Positions 24,923 to 37,095 are shown, counted from the first letter of the stretch. The stretch: 64,000 bases of DNA from Beverwykella pulmonaria (GCA_001599595.1 BCHH01000011.1:331894-395893); one strand, 5' to 3'. Notes: generated by a model from the sequence alone, not told the origin. A program made the numbers and translations.

Positions 24923-25575
24923 ATGGCGCGCAAAAACCCCAACATCATAGTCACAGGAACACCAGGTGTAGGAAAGACAACACATGCCGAGCAGCTCGCG
25001 CGAAGTCTGGGGTTCAAGCACATTTCTGTGAATGAGATTGTGAAGAGCGAGGGGTTCGACGAGGGCAAGGATGAGGAGACAGGGAGCTGGATTGTGGACG
25101 AGGAGAAGGTGTGTACAATCCTGACCAACATCTACCTCGAATTATATCCCACTCTAAAATTGGAGAGAAAGGCTGATAGGGAGGTTGGGGTATATAGTTA
25201 CTCGACTATCTAGAAGAAACGAACCTCTCCGCCCTCGGCGGCCACATCCTCGACTGGCACGCGTGTGACCTCTTCCCCGAGCGCTGGATCGATCTCGTTA
25301 TTGTGCTGCGGTGCGATTCTACGACGCTTTACGATCGGTTGACGGCGAGGGGGTATAAAGGGAAGAAGCTGGAGGAGAATATGGATAGTGAGATTATGCA
25401 GGTGCTGCTGGATGAAGCGAGGGAGGGGTATCGGGAGGAGATCGTGGTAGAGTTGAGGAGTGATAAAGTCGAGGATGTGGATGAGAATGTAGAGAGGATT
25501 GAGCAGTGGGTGGAGGGGTGGCGGAGGGACAATGTTGAGGAGGAGAATGGAGAGGGGGCGAAGAAGGAGGAATGA
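24923..25575 (+). CDS. FAP7: Fap7/AK6 adenylate kinase, 40S ribosome maturation factor
   Basis: An atypical nuclear adenylate kinase/ATPase that acts with Rps14 in late 18S rRNA processing. Two exons (24923-25108, 25198-25575) give 187 residues. Walker A is GTPGVGKTT at residues 11-19. The conserved blocks ISVNEIVKSEG, GGHILDWHACDLFPERW and VLRCDSTTLYDRLTARGY identify the family. NMDSEIMQVLLDEAREGY follows. The C-terminal tail is Glu-rich. The gene runs convergently with HAM1, only 152 bp away. Confidence 0.96.
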
Positions 25576-25727
25576 GCAAGAACACGATGCAGTGGGGAAC
25601 TTGGGGGTAAAGCAGCGGAAGAAGCACAATGCTATAAAAGTTTTGGTAAGCTCTACTTCTATTTTCTGTCCATTCGCTTGTTAAAATATGGGTATACATC
25701 AAGAGATCTATGCAAGCTCGAAATTCC

Positions 25728-26653
25728 CTACCCATCCACCCTATTCGCCAGCCACTCCTTCAGCTTCTCTAAGGCCTTTCCCCGATGGCTGATCTTGTTC
25801 TTCTCGCTCTTCTCCATCTCAGCATACGTCTGCCCCTCGTACTCGAAGCAAGAATCCCACCCTACCGCAATTAGCCTCTCACCAACCTTTTCAGAGTATG
25901 GCGGTTGTTGTTGACTTACCGAATACAGTGCTCCCCCGACTCGCAACCAACTTGCCTTCGGTCCTGCCCTGGAATAGTACGGGTTCGTGGCCTGGACCCT
26001 CGCAGTACGCGAATGTGCAGACTGCCTGGGCGCTTTTGTCCTCGAAGCCGTCGAGCATTTTGTGGAGTTGAAGTGGTCCCAGGGAAAGCATAAACCATTT
26101 ACTGTTATATCCATGAGTAGAAGCACAAAGGGAGATTATGAAGGATTGGCGTACATATATGGGCCTGGCAAGTCGTTCATGGCGCTGAAGCAGAGACATG
26201 TGTCCTCCACCAGCACCGGGCCATTGATCTAGAGGGCATTAGACCGGATTGCACATATCTATTACCTTCTCACACTTACAGCTTCAGCCGCTCGCCGACA
26301 CTTGTCGGTCGTTACTTCCTCAACTGTGCCCTGGATCTCAACGAGGTCGACATTTTGGTTTCGAAGCTCGATTACGCCGTCTAGGATAGCTTGGACCTAC
26401 CAGAATCAGATTAGTTTCTGACACAATGATTGTGGATTGAAGAATGGCGTGACAAATGCCCCCTACATGGCCGGTTTACGTAGAATCTTTAAAATCTTCC
26501 GTAGCCTAAAAGTCTTGGACAGGAAGGATTGCATAAACGCGCGCGAGCTAAATGGGGGACGGAGGAAATGGTGTATCAACGTACCTCGGCGAGCTTGTTC
26601 TTGTTCCCTGTGATGAAGTTCAGCTGCTTCGGCACTGCCGACGTGTGAGGCAT
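25728..26653 (-). CDS. HAM1: Inosine triphosphate pyrophosphatase (Ham1)
   Basis: It hydrolyses ITP, dITP and XTP to the monophosphates, cleansing the nucleotide pool. Five exons (26585-26653, 26280-26396, 26155-26228, 25920-26101, 25728-25861) give 191 residues, the family's usual size. The substrate-binding start [11 protein letters not shown], the block [20 protein letters not shown] and the C-terminal GWDSCFEY and [15 protein letters not shown] are all present. The joins at the 74-nt exon restore PYIKWFM. It shares a divergent promoter with the P450-like gene. Confidence 0.95.
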
Positions 26654-27503
26654 TTCGACGTCTTTAATGTTTCGGATTCAATCCTAGGGTGGATGCTGGT
26701 TCTGACTGTACTTTCGATGGGGGTTTCGTTGTAGTATTTGATGGAGGTTTCGCTGTGTGGGCTGTTGGGGTTGCGTAAAACTTTCAGACTGGTTGAGGGA
26801 CTGCTGTTGATTGGCCGGGGCCTTGGAGGGAGGATGTTGGTGGGGGCTATATCAAAGTCGGTGGGGGAAATGATATACAAATAGGGCAATTACCCGGTCC
26901 GCGCTTAAAAATGGAGAATTGTGTAAGCGGGAGCTGAATGACTTGTGGCAGCGGAATTTAAGCCTTGCACATGTTGCAGCGGGGCGGCTGAGAGGGGAAG
27001 TAATGATTGGTCCGGAGGGTCCGAGCCAGGGCAAGGCTGAGGTTACAATGCAAGGCTCGTTGGGCTGAACAAACACTCCCCTGTGCCTCGCAGAGTGCCT
27101 TCCTTTTCCATCAAAAATCCATCGTGGAGGCTCGCCTGCTTATTTTTGGGCTGGAGAGCTAGGCCCAAGACGGTGTCCCAAGGCTTCTAGCGTCCTTCTC
27201 GAACGCTTCGAATGCTACCTCGCCCTCTCTAGCTCGCTTACTACAACGACATCGCCGTGCTTCATCTCCAACCCCAGGTCGACAGGGACTACTCGAGCAA
27301 CATCCTGCAGCCTCGTGGCTTGAAACGGTCAGCGTCATTCGAGTTTGAGCTACTTCGGCGACTGATCCGAGGGTTGGCACGCCGACATCGTCTGAAAACT
27401 CAACGCCGCAATCTCGGCAGCAACAAGGCCTACTTGGCAGCGACAAGGCCTATTCGGCGACGACAGAACGACCACGGGGACGAGGGGCCTAAGCACACGC
27501 AAG
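26654..27503. other. Divergent promoter region: HAM1 and P450-like gene
   Basis: 850 bp with head-to-head genes at both ends. Short imperfect repeats of an AACAAGGCCTA-like sequence lie near 27420-27460. An overlapping 126-codon frame at 27257-27637 has no family resemblance. Confidence 0.5.
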
Positions 27504-29522
27504 ATGGGGTTTCTCAGATATCTATTCTCGGGCGTGTATGCGTCCAACACTGGTATAAGGCTGGTGTTTCTTCCACTGTGCTATGCGGCCCTCATCAGTC
27601 CGTTCGTGTTGCTCTTCATTCGCCTTTACAAAGTTGATATCTTGGACTTCATACCAGACCACTATACTGCAGCAGATATCATTCCGCAATTGTTCGTCTT
27701 TGTGGTTACTGTTTCCCTAGCTACAAGATTCCTTTCTGGAGCTAGCAAAAATGATCGGAAGGGGAGGGTACAACTCTATCCATACTGGCTCCCCGGTGTC
27801 AGGCATTGGGCGAATGCCGTGTTTGCGGGAGAAGGATGGTTTAATAGTGTGAGGTAAGTCAGCTCTGTGTGCCCTCGCGGAATGAGAACGTCCGGAATAT
27901 GACATAGAAAACTAATGTGGGGCAGAGAGTCTACATTTGAAAGCGTCATCGCGTACAGCTCTGTAGGAGTAAAACACAACCTCATCGTCTCGGGCCCACT
28001 CTTGGATCAGCTTCTCACCAAATCCGATTCTCTGGATGAAGCTGAGCTGGGGAAATGGATCGCCTTTCGCAATGCTTTCGGTTTGTCGGCTAAAGCAAAA
28101 GAAAACTATCTCGAATTGCGACCGGAAATATCGAAGATCCTCGACTCTGAACTGTTCAAGGGGAAACAGATGTCTGGTCTCATTTCGCAAGCTCTCACGA
28201 TTCTTTCTGAATCACTACCTGATCTGATCACATTCAACTCATCAATTGTGGATCAGATGCCTTGGGAGCGAGTTTCAGTTTTTGAGCTGACGGACGGGAC
28301 CGATGAGGTCGAGGCCGATCTGTTTGCTCTTATCAACGAATTCTTCTGTAACGCCATAATACCCCCGATTACTGGAGACCACCTCCCAGAGACATATCAA
28401 CTTCTGGCATCAGATCTGACATCCTTCAATCAATCCTTCTACGCGCTTGCAATGGGATTTCCGCGACTATTTCCAGTTCCCGGATTACCTGGAGCGAGCT
28501 TAGCGAGGAGAAGATTGTCACAGCATCTGATCACGTTCTTCGATGAGCTGTCAAATCCGCCGGCGAAAAGGGTGGTGCAAGACGATGAGAGTATGAGTGG
28601 AGAGGAGGACGCGGATGCTGATGCGCCCACACCACTAACAGCACTGAATGAGCTGTTTGAAAAGCACGACGTGCCTTATGAAGCACGAGCCGCCATCACG
28701 CTGGAAGTCCTTCATCGGGTGGTTTCACAAGCAGTTCCTCTCGCTTTCTGGACACTACTGCACATCTACTCCGCGTCGACGGAGGTCAAGTTACAGGATA
28801 CCGATATATCGCCCATTGTCAGGATTAGAGGAGAGACCAAAGACTGGGCTGAGGCATATCAGCCACCGTCAATACATCCAAGATTTCCCTCCCCTCCAGC
28901 AATCTCGTTTCAATCACCAGATCAAGCATTATCCGCATCTTCATTTCCATATCTCCGTTCTTGTATTGCAGAATCAAAACGCCTCTATAATTCTTCATTC
29001 GCCACTGTCAAAGTCATCAAGCCAATCACTCTTACAGAGACCGAGAGTACACGACCCGGAGTCGAAGAAAAGTGGGAGCTGGACGTTGGATCTTACGTCG
29101 ACACCGGTCTCTCGCGGACTCTCATCAACTCCTCTTCCGCAGACTACTTACTACCTAAGCAATTCAAACCAGACCGCTTCCTACACTCTTCACCAGCGAT
29201 CAAGTCACCATCCAACGTGTCGGAAGATCTCACAACAGCCCTTGTACTCTCCCTCGTGGCCGGCGTAACGCAGCTTTGGGACATCACCGCTGCGCCAAAG
29301 AAGACACTTGTCGAGACGTGGTACGAGGTTCAAGCGGCTATGCCTGGTGCAGAAGAGAATGCGAAGAAGGATGAGAAACCTAGAGAGAGGAAAGTCGGAA
29401 CGTGGGTGATACCAAAAGCTGTAGATAGTGCGTATATCAAAATGCCTAAGGGAGAACTCAGGGTTAGAATTCGGAGGAGAGAGGGACTTGAGGGGCCGAA
29501 GCCGGTGCGGAAGGGGAGGTGA
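27504..29522 (+). CDS. Membrane-anchored cytochrome P450-like protein lacking the heme-cysteine loop
   Basis: Two exons (27504-27853, 27926-29522) give 648 residues. Two hydrophobic segments (about residues 15-40 and 60-75) look like membrane anchors. A P450 fold is suggested by YPYWLPGVRHW after the anchor, an I-helix-like stretch with PLAFWTLLHIY, and a K helix with ESKRL (the ExxR pair is E466 and R469). The meander follows as FKPDRFL (PxRF at 532-535). The next landmark should be the FxxGxxxCxG heme loop, but the chain passes directly to an L-helix-like TTALVLSLVAGVTQL. No cysteine occurs anywhere after PDRF, so thiolate heme binding looks impossible. An acidic insert (SGEEDADADAP) and a basic tail are further oddities. 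No frameshift, stop or hidden exon is apparent. Function unknown. Confidence 0.75.
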
Positions 29523-31464
29523 TGAGGGTGGAGCGGAGCGGAATCGAGGGCGTGTATATTGTGGCGAGGTCATGCAGGAGAACGAGGGTGTGGAACGGAG
29601 TGGAGGCTTGGGCTATGCACCAGGGTAAAGGAGGCCTTGAAGGGCTCTTGGTCATTTGTTTCTACATCCAGGAGCTTGACAACTTGTTGAGCGTGTCATA
29701 CTGAATTAGCATACATCTATGGCATCCCACATCTGAGTCCATTCATTACACTGCCCGTACTCTTCCCCAACCCTGTCCCTCTCGTTTCCCGGCTCGTTGA
29801 CCCAACCTCTCGCTCTCTCGGAACCAAGAGCCCCCCAATCACACGCCGTAAACGGAGATTCGTTCCCACTCACAAAAACCCATCACCCTCATATATATCA
29901 TTACTCGCCAAAAGAGCGGTGAAAACCACACTATGTCCGCATCGGGACACGTTCGCACTTCCCCGCCTTCGGACCCCCAAAACCTGCTGAACACATCACC
30001 GCGATTCACCATGGTTACACACCGCAAGAATCAAAATTTCCGAGATCGTAAGTTGTACAGCTGGGTTGGTTTCCCACTTCCCCAGCCGAACTAAGAGAAT
30101 ATTTCTTTTCTCACCACTGCATGAACGGCCGATGGCATGACTCGAGTTAGGTAGTGTTGAATCAAAAATCGGTTGAGTCTGCACCTGTGAGGGGCCAAAT
30201 GTGTGTATGAGGAAACTAATGTATGTATGTGGAGTCTAAATGTATGTATGAGGCGTTCAAATGTACGTATGAGGGGTATAAACGTGTGTATGAGGGGTAT
30301 AAATATATGTATGGGTATAAATATGTGCGTGAGGGGGCTAGTATATGTATGCAGCGAAGGCCTGTGATGGTGTTGTAATCTGTCAACGCTGTTAGTGAGC
30401 TCGGGTATCTAGCGTCCTACAGAAAGTCCGATGTTTGGTAGAGGATGGCTCGGGAGCTGCAACTATGGGACGACGAGGACGCTCATCTAGTGACATTTTC
30501 GACAGGGAGCTCCTTGGTCATTAACATACCTGCAGCCAATATCAACGTCGACGAGTGCACTCAGCATGTCTAAGCATTCCTCGTCCAGTAAAGTCACGCT
30601 ATGTCATACCATATCTGGGGATATGATACAGATGCTTTCATCTTGATATGACGCGCTGGTCGTCGGGACTCTTGTTGCTACGACTTGTAGTGCATATGGG
30701 CATGCATGAATAATGTAGGGTAGTGATCCGGGTTACTGAATCAGGGTAGAGGTTGAAAGTTACCACATCTCTGTCAAGTGAAAGCTTGCAAGAGCTTGCA
30801 GGTGTGCTTTCGAACGCTAAATAGTCGACGATGTGACGTTTAGCCCGGGTTACATACAATGCTTGTAGGTTGGCTATGTAAGAAGAGGTAGGATGAATGC
30901 TACGACCAAGCTGGGAACGAGATCCTAGCGCCCACGAGTTGACGATCAATTTTGTTGGAATCCTTACGTCAGGATGTCGTTTGGGATTAGCCACGACTTT
31001 GGAAGGGCACTAAGGTTTGGTACTAACATGGAGTGGGACCCGAACGATGATCGTCAAATACTGCGAAATGTTGACTTAGGCTCAGATACTTGGAGCATTC
31101 AGCGACCATACCCACGAGCATGACCAGACCGAAGATGTATAGTCAGATAGCGCTGACTAAGAAAGATATGGGTTAATCATTTGATGTCTCACTGTACTGG
31201 ATTCATGGCTGTCTTTGTTAAGCTGGATAGGCAGCCGTTGGTAGAAAACTGCACTGAAAATGATGTCAAATCGGTTCCATTCATGCATTTTCCGCTCTGC
31301 CACATGAACACCAAGATATTGGGTCATGGTCCCACGTATACCATCACTGTGACCGGGACGGATAAGGGCTATGCTTTAGCATTCATTTGCAAACATAACA
31401 CCTTTTAGATGCCCATAGAAGTTGAAAGACCCAGAAACCCCCCAGCCTGTTCAACCATATCCAT
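29523..31464. other. Gene-poor stretch with a tandem repeat
   Basis: About 1.9 kb without a recognisable gene, relatively AT-rich by eye. It contains the 21-bp repeat listed separately. Frames of 118 codons (30638-30994, -) and 75 codons (31181-31408, +) have no family resemblance. Confidence 0.5.
30202..30354 (+). repeat. Tandem repeat, 21-bp unit
   Basis: Roughly seven imperfect units of the form TGTATGTATGAGGNGTNNAAA. Unit starts fall at 30220, 30241, 30262, 30283 and 30304, exactly 21 bp apart, with shorter units at each end. The unit is a multiple of three and one frame stays open through it (ATG at 30223, stop at 30376-30378). That frame encodes a seven-residue repeat near YEGYK. Confidence 0.85.
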
Positions 31465-32413
31465 CTACACGTTCTCCAGCACAGTCTCCTTGAACTCCCT
31501 CTCGACCTGTGATGCACATGTTAGGAGTGTTCGAGATACATCGGGAGGGCAAACTTACCTTCTGGCCAGAGTCGTCTGCGCTTGACTCGCCGTGAAGACC
31601 AAGAAGAGCACCCAAATCGAACTTCGGCGACTTCAGGAGCTTGACCTTTCGCACGTGGACCTGAACCAAATTAGCCATACCCTCATGTTTGCCAATTGTG
31701 ATGACGTACGTTCTGGAGGGGGTAGATGCCCTGGGTCGACTTCTCGATCTCGCGACCAATGACCTCGGGAATGAGCTTCTGGGTGAGCTGAGACAGGGTG
31801 CATGAGCTGGCCTCCCGTGTCATGATCTCCACCATCTTCTTGCGGATTGCCCGAATCTGGGAAGAGGCGGCGTATGTCGTCTTCTTGATCTGGTTAGGGC
31901 GCTTCTTGGTGAAGGCAATGGCGAAGAGGCGGAGGAGGTAGTCGTCGGTGGTTTTGACCACGACGTTGGCCTCGATGAGGGATTGCCACTTTCGGACGAG
32001 GGATCGCAGCTTGTCAGAGGTGAAGTCGAGGCCGTGGAAGTTGGTCAGGCAGTTCTTGCCCTGGACCTCGTCGACGCGCAGCTTGACTTTGCGGAATGCG
32101 TGGTCCTCATCCTTCTGGAGATCGGCGAGGGAGACTTCGAATATCCGGCCCTTGAGGGCGTCGTTTGCGTTCTTGAGACCAGTGGTGCGGTTCACGAGGG
32201 TCTTGCCAACACTGCAAGACATGCAACGTTAGCAGAGTGCCCATTGGAATGCAGCTTCGAAGACAACAGCGACAGCGGCGGGGGCTCTTACTCTCGGATC
32301 TGGAAAGTTCCTGGGGCCTTGACGTTGTACCAGTCTTTCTTCGCGAATGTGTCAGTCTTCTTCTTGAGACCCTTCTTTCCCTTAGAAAGGCGCTTGTTCT
32401 TTCCGACAGCCAT
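31465..32413 (-). CDS. RPS1: 40S ribosomal protein eS1 (S3a)
   Basis: A small-subunit ribosomal protein near the mRNA exit. Four exons (32292-32413, 31710-32211, 31559-31660, 31465-31506) give 255 residues, the exact size expected. The start [19 protein letters not shown] is the conserved opening. [20 protein letters not shown] spans the first splice. [19 protein letters not shown] and [17 protein letters not shown] are in exon 2, and [15 protein letters not shown] in exon 3. The last exon encodes [13 protein letters not shown]. An E-box CACGTG lies just upstream near 32537. Confidence 0.97.
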
Positions 32414-33399
32414 GATTGCGACGTGTGTGATGTGTCGTCGGTGGACTACGGGAGTTGTCGTTGAGCGCTGTCTGCAAAACCGAGTGTGAATTTCGTTTCG
32501 CTTACGCAGAGCGCTAGTTTGTGGGCGCCAAGACGATCACGTGCGGATCGGCCAAGAGTTTGACTAGTGCCCAGGCAAGACTTTATCCCTCAAATCACCA
32601 CTCTCCCATCGCCACTCCTCACCCTAGCTACAGATATTTGTGTGGTGATTATTGTCAACTCTGACAAACACCTCAAAAACATAACGCAATACCCCTTCTG
32701 GCAAGCACTGTAAGACTCAGTAGCACTTGTTTGATCACACCCTGCGCTCATGGTGAAATTGCCTCACTTTGCTGAAGTGCTCTCTCGGAGGCGATGACAC
32801 GGGAGCAGGTAGACATTTTTGGAAGATTACTATTATTGGTGTTTATTCCCATGCTCATCGCATGAGATGAATGAACCCTAAACACTAAACGACGGAGCAC
32901 ACGACTCGTTTCTCCAGGAAGGCCTTTTGTGGACACCGCGCTACTTCTTATTTCTACGCTGGACTAACCTCCTCGCTATCAACGACCTCCATTTTCATCA
33001 TCCGCATGACGCGGCAACTGGCCACAGTGGCTGCTGCCTGCGCCTCACAGATGAACGCCCCACGTGGGAAGCGGAACTTCAGCTCCACCTTAACGTCGTC
33101 CTCGACGTCGCCTTCCGCCTGCCATGGAGTGGACCTCGGGAGACTGTTTGTCACCTGTCCTCCTCGGTCACGGGCGTCCCAAGGCTGCATTGTACGTGGT
33201 GCTAGCGGTTGATAGCTTTGCCTCCCAACCTCGGCCGAACGTCGTCCAACGGCCTTTTCGTTTTCCAGAAACGCAAGTCCCCCCCTTAAGGAATCTTGGA
33301 GTGGTATGGTAGGTTTTCTATTATTATTGTGATTGTAGTCGTCATATTTCGTATTTTGTTTCCAAACGCCTGTCTCACTGCTGCTGCTCCTTCTTCTAG
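32414..33399. other. Intergenic: eS1 promoter and 3' flank of unknown gene
   Basis: Nearly 1 kb. A 149-codon minus-strand frame (32954-33403) starts in an ATGA overlap with the stop of the next gene. It contains a plausible-looking stretch, KVELKFRFPRGAFICEA, but I know no family for it. Confidence 0.4.
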
Positions 33400-33914
33400 T
33401 CATGTTTTCACAGCACTGTGCTCGCGGTGCTGGTTGTTGTAGGGATTCTGAGTCTCGCAGAACTTCTCAAAGTCGGGAAAACTGATGTAGCCGTCTGAGG
33501 GAATGTCAGCATCCGGCTCATTTTAGCCCCATTTGGTCTTTGGGAATGCTTACCCTGCTGCCTATGCTGTCTGACGTAGCGGGCACTCTCGCTCCTCCAC
33601 GCCGCGGGCCTCTCCGGGGAGTACAATGGGGTGGAGTGCATTTCAGCCTGCCTAGATGTTGGAGAGGGCAACGGGCTTGTTGTAGGTGTTTCTTCTCTGG
33701 GCGAGGCCGGATGGGAAGCAACCTTGGCGAGGAGAGTTGAGGCCTTGGTGGGACTTCCTGAGCCAGAGTCTCTTCGACTGGCTATGGGAGCGTGTGTGGT
33801 GAGGCATGGTGAGGAAACGGTCGATGGCGTCAGAGGCGGACGGCGGCTGCCTGATCGCTGATGCTGAGGTGCTTGCGTGGGAAGCGAGTAGTAGTATTTG
33901 GTGTTGTTCGCCAT
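33400..33914 (-). CDS. Small Ser/Pro-rich protein with half-EF-hand-like C-terminus
   Basis: Two exons (33554-33914, 33400-33494) give 151 residues. I do not recognise a named family. The N-terminal half is rich in Ser, Pro, Thr and Arg and looks disordered (MANNTKYYYSLPTQAPQHQR at the start). The C-terminal part, RYVRQHRQQDGYISFPDFEK followed by FCE, resembles the second half of an EF-hand loop (DGYIS then a hydrophobic-DF pair) but lacks the earlier acidic calcium ligands. The splice is clean (GTAAG donor, cctcag acceptor) and joins the two parts in frame. The well-formed motif spanning the join makes a real gene likely. Confidence 0.6.
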
Positions 33915-36900
33915 GGTGGAGAGTGGAATAGTGGTACTGTTTTCGAGGGCGTAGAATTGAAGCAAGATGGAATTGCGAGAGCACTGGAGGACCTGGAAGA
34001 GGGAGTGGTAGTAATAATGTCCTGACCTGCGCCCAGACGCCATTCACCCCATACTACCAGCGTACAGAAACGCCTCTGCACGGGCAGGGGGGAGCCCTGC
34101 CCACGCCAGCTTCATCATCAGCCGGAGCTCCCCACTCCACACTTGGCATCTGTGACCTTTTCTCGGCCCTTGTCGCATGCAAATGCACGCCGCCAGAAAA
34201 CGTGGACCGTTTAAAAAACACGCAGGTCGCCGGCTGCGCTGTCATTCCTTCATACGTCCTGACTCGTCCTTAGCCGACACACGACTACCTCCCTTCATCT
34301 CCAGAAGACTCGCATTGCTGCAGGCGTGTGCTGGCTGCCGCAGAAACGCAGACAGCTGCCACCGCTCTGTTTATTTAGTCCACCGTGGCACTGGCTAGCA
34401 CTGGAGAGCGTGCTCTATCTGGCGAGGCCCGCGTTCCTGATTGGCACCGCGGTCTCGTTTTCGGGAGGGCGGGCTCCAAGACGGCGGCGGGGTCAGGCCT
34501 CAGCCGTCGAATCGGCGGGGTGGAGGCTGGTTCAACAAACGCATCTGCCATGGATGCGCATGTGGGAGGAGGGGGAAGAACGCGACGAGACAAGCCACAA
34601 CGCTCAGGGGGACGCTCTCGAGTCTCGACTTGGAAGCCGGAGGGAGGGCCTTGTCGTGCCTTGGTTGCGAGAGGGGCATGACCCTTATCCACTATCGATA
34701 GGACCGCGGACGGGCTTGTGCGACGGAGTGATATGGGATGATGCGTGCCACCGCCTCACATCTGACATCTACCATAATTCAAAACAATACGCATTATGAC
34801 AGAGCCCGGCGGCTTCATCTCACGTTGCGCAGGGTGCGAAGAGAATTATTCCGCGGCAGCCACTGGACAATGACATCTGCCTTTACGAGCCGACCAGGGA
34901 ATAACAGCGCACCACGAGGCCGCAATTTCCCTTCTCGTCATCCCACTCATCCGCCAAATGTGGCCTCGCTTTTTTTTTTTGGCTTCTCTCTGTTTCCGGT
35001 TGTTCTCCACCCTTTCTGGAGTGTGACGATTAAGCGACGGCCACGTACCTGGAAGACTGGTAGTACCGTGGCGGGTACGACCGCTACTTCCATCTGTATG
35101 CGTCTCACTAACTATCAGCAACTCGCCCACGCTCCACGCCTGTAACTCTTGCAACTTCGGATCTGCAACTTATTTCACTTCACGCCCCACACCCACCTGG
35201 TCGCCTCACAATCAAACTCTCGAACCTCGAGGCATAAAATTAAGAGTCTCTCTATCCCAGCAATGCAAGGCCTAGGCGACCTCTCCTCGGCCCATTTCTG
35301 CGTTTAGCTTTCAGCTGCCCACAGAATCTTTGTCAAAAAATCAAAACTATGACTCGAGCTTGCAGCTCCTCATTTGTGGTAGCTTTGCAGAGGGCATGAG
35401 CGCTTTGCACGCATTCAGCAGCGGAGACGGGAGGCCGAGAAGTCTAGCACATGTCCTGCTGCCCAGTCCGTTATGAAGTCCCAAGTACCTAGACATGGAA
35501 ACATGCTAGCCAAACGCGCTACATATAGTACAGTACCGAAAGTCGCTGGACTACTGGTCCTGGATCTCAGGAGCGGTTAAGGTTAACGGGCGGCGAGAAG
35601 GAACACACCACCATCTCAGCCCTTTCCGCCGGATCTACTCTTCCAGCCAAGCGGCACTTCATTACGCAACCCAACTAAGCACAACCACCAATACAATATT
35701 CTCCATACACTCCACTTCCCTGTATCCTCTATCGAATTCTGATTCCCATCCGTAACACACCTGCCGTGCAACCACCCTGCTATTCCCAATTCCCAACAAC
35801 GCAACAAAACACCACTACCTCAGCCCCTCTTCCTCTCCTCATGCCACACACACCCCTCATCAAATATTCCCCGCTGCTCGCTTCGGTAGTGCTGATCCAT
35901 CGTGCCGCTCACCATGCTGATCTCGCCCAAAAGCGGTATACCACAAATGCACCGCTACAAAGCCTCAACTTGCATGGCTGCACACCGGCGTATCCGCCAC
36001 TGTCTGGGCCCTTTCACTTTCTTCTGCTTTTGTGTACCTTCAATAGCCGAACCCTCACGTGCGCAACGCTAACACCCTCTTGCAGCCACTTAACAGGACA
36101 GTAGTCGGCCTTTGTGCTAGTGGTACCAGAGCGCGTATCCCACGTGACTCAGCCTTGTAGCCTTTGATATGAAGAGTTCCGTGACATGGCGAGAGAGCCG
36201 GTCGAGCCCGAAGCGGGCCGCCCCGTAGACTACCGCTTAGTCACTCTATAGAGCCCTCTTTGACCCGCTACAATGGAGTCGTGCGAGACGTATCTACACT
36301 CGTCTGCATCTACGTCTAAAGTTAGACTAGAGTGGCGGATAGGACGGATGCACGCAAGGAAAGGGGATGGTATATCTAATACAATGTTTCTGTACGACGA
36401 TAGATATCCAAGCTTTGTGCACCCAGGGTCCTATGCTGACTGCATCTAGGCACCTGTACTTCTGGTATGACTTGCTTCTGTCTTATTTGCAAGGCAGCTC
36501 AGCTGCATGCGGAGAAAGATGGATGACATACTTACGGTGTCAGTAGTAGTCTGACTGAGTGCGCGTGGAGCCGTGGCGTGCAAAAAGCCTGCGTGGTGTT
36601 GCAGGTTTCCGGGGGGATATGGCAGCACGTTCCTCCACGGACAAAGTCCTAAATGGCGAGAATACTGAGCTGAGCTGAGTGGGGAGGTTTTCATGATTCG
36701 ATGGCATGTCGTCAGCGGTGCGTGATGTTGAATCCTGTCGGTCGAAGATATACCGCAAAAAAAGCAAATCATCCGTGCTTCGAATAGAACCCGACGAATA
36801 TACATAGCCCGCAATGGATGCACAACCCGCGCGGTACTTTCAATCCATTTTCTTTTTCTACGGAACCGTTCTTATCAGTAATCGTGGGATATGCGCGGCC

Positions 36901-37095
36901 CGAAGGAGACCTAAAGATATTGCCAGCATGCACGTCGTACCCGTACCAGAATGCCTGCCTTGATGAGTCGAGCAGAGTACGCGACAGCGGCGCAAGTCAT
37001 GCTTATAAGAAGGCCAATTGCAACCTACGTTCTCAAAAGCCGAGTGCAGATGACCTTCTGCTGCTGCCTGTCTACCCCAATCAACTCCAATAACA
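33915..37095. other. 3.2 kb stretch without a recognisable gene
   Basis: This is the largest gap in the window. Many short overlapping frames occur on both strands, the densest at 34326-34799 where the DNA is GC-rich by eye, but none has a domain or splice-linked partner. A composite CACGTGACTCA lies at 36141-36151 (E-box joined to TGACTCA). I see no transposase, reverse transcriptase or terminal repeats. A non-coding transcript is possible but unsupported. Confidence 0.45.

Noticed and set aside
31181..31408. 75-codon frame in the repeat-bearing gap
   Set aside because: No homologue or signal peptide recognised.
34326..34799. Several overlapping frames of 86-157 codons on both strands
   Set aside because: Overlapping frames in GC-rich DNA arise by chance. 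None has a family or splice partner.
36190..36260. Hairpin-like GC-rich segment with GGTCGAGCCC
   Set aside because: It looks a little like a tRNA B box, but no cloverleaf fits and I found no A box.
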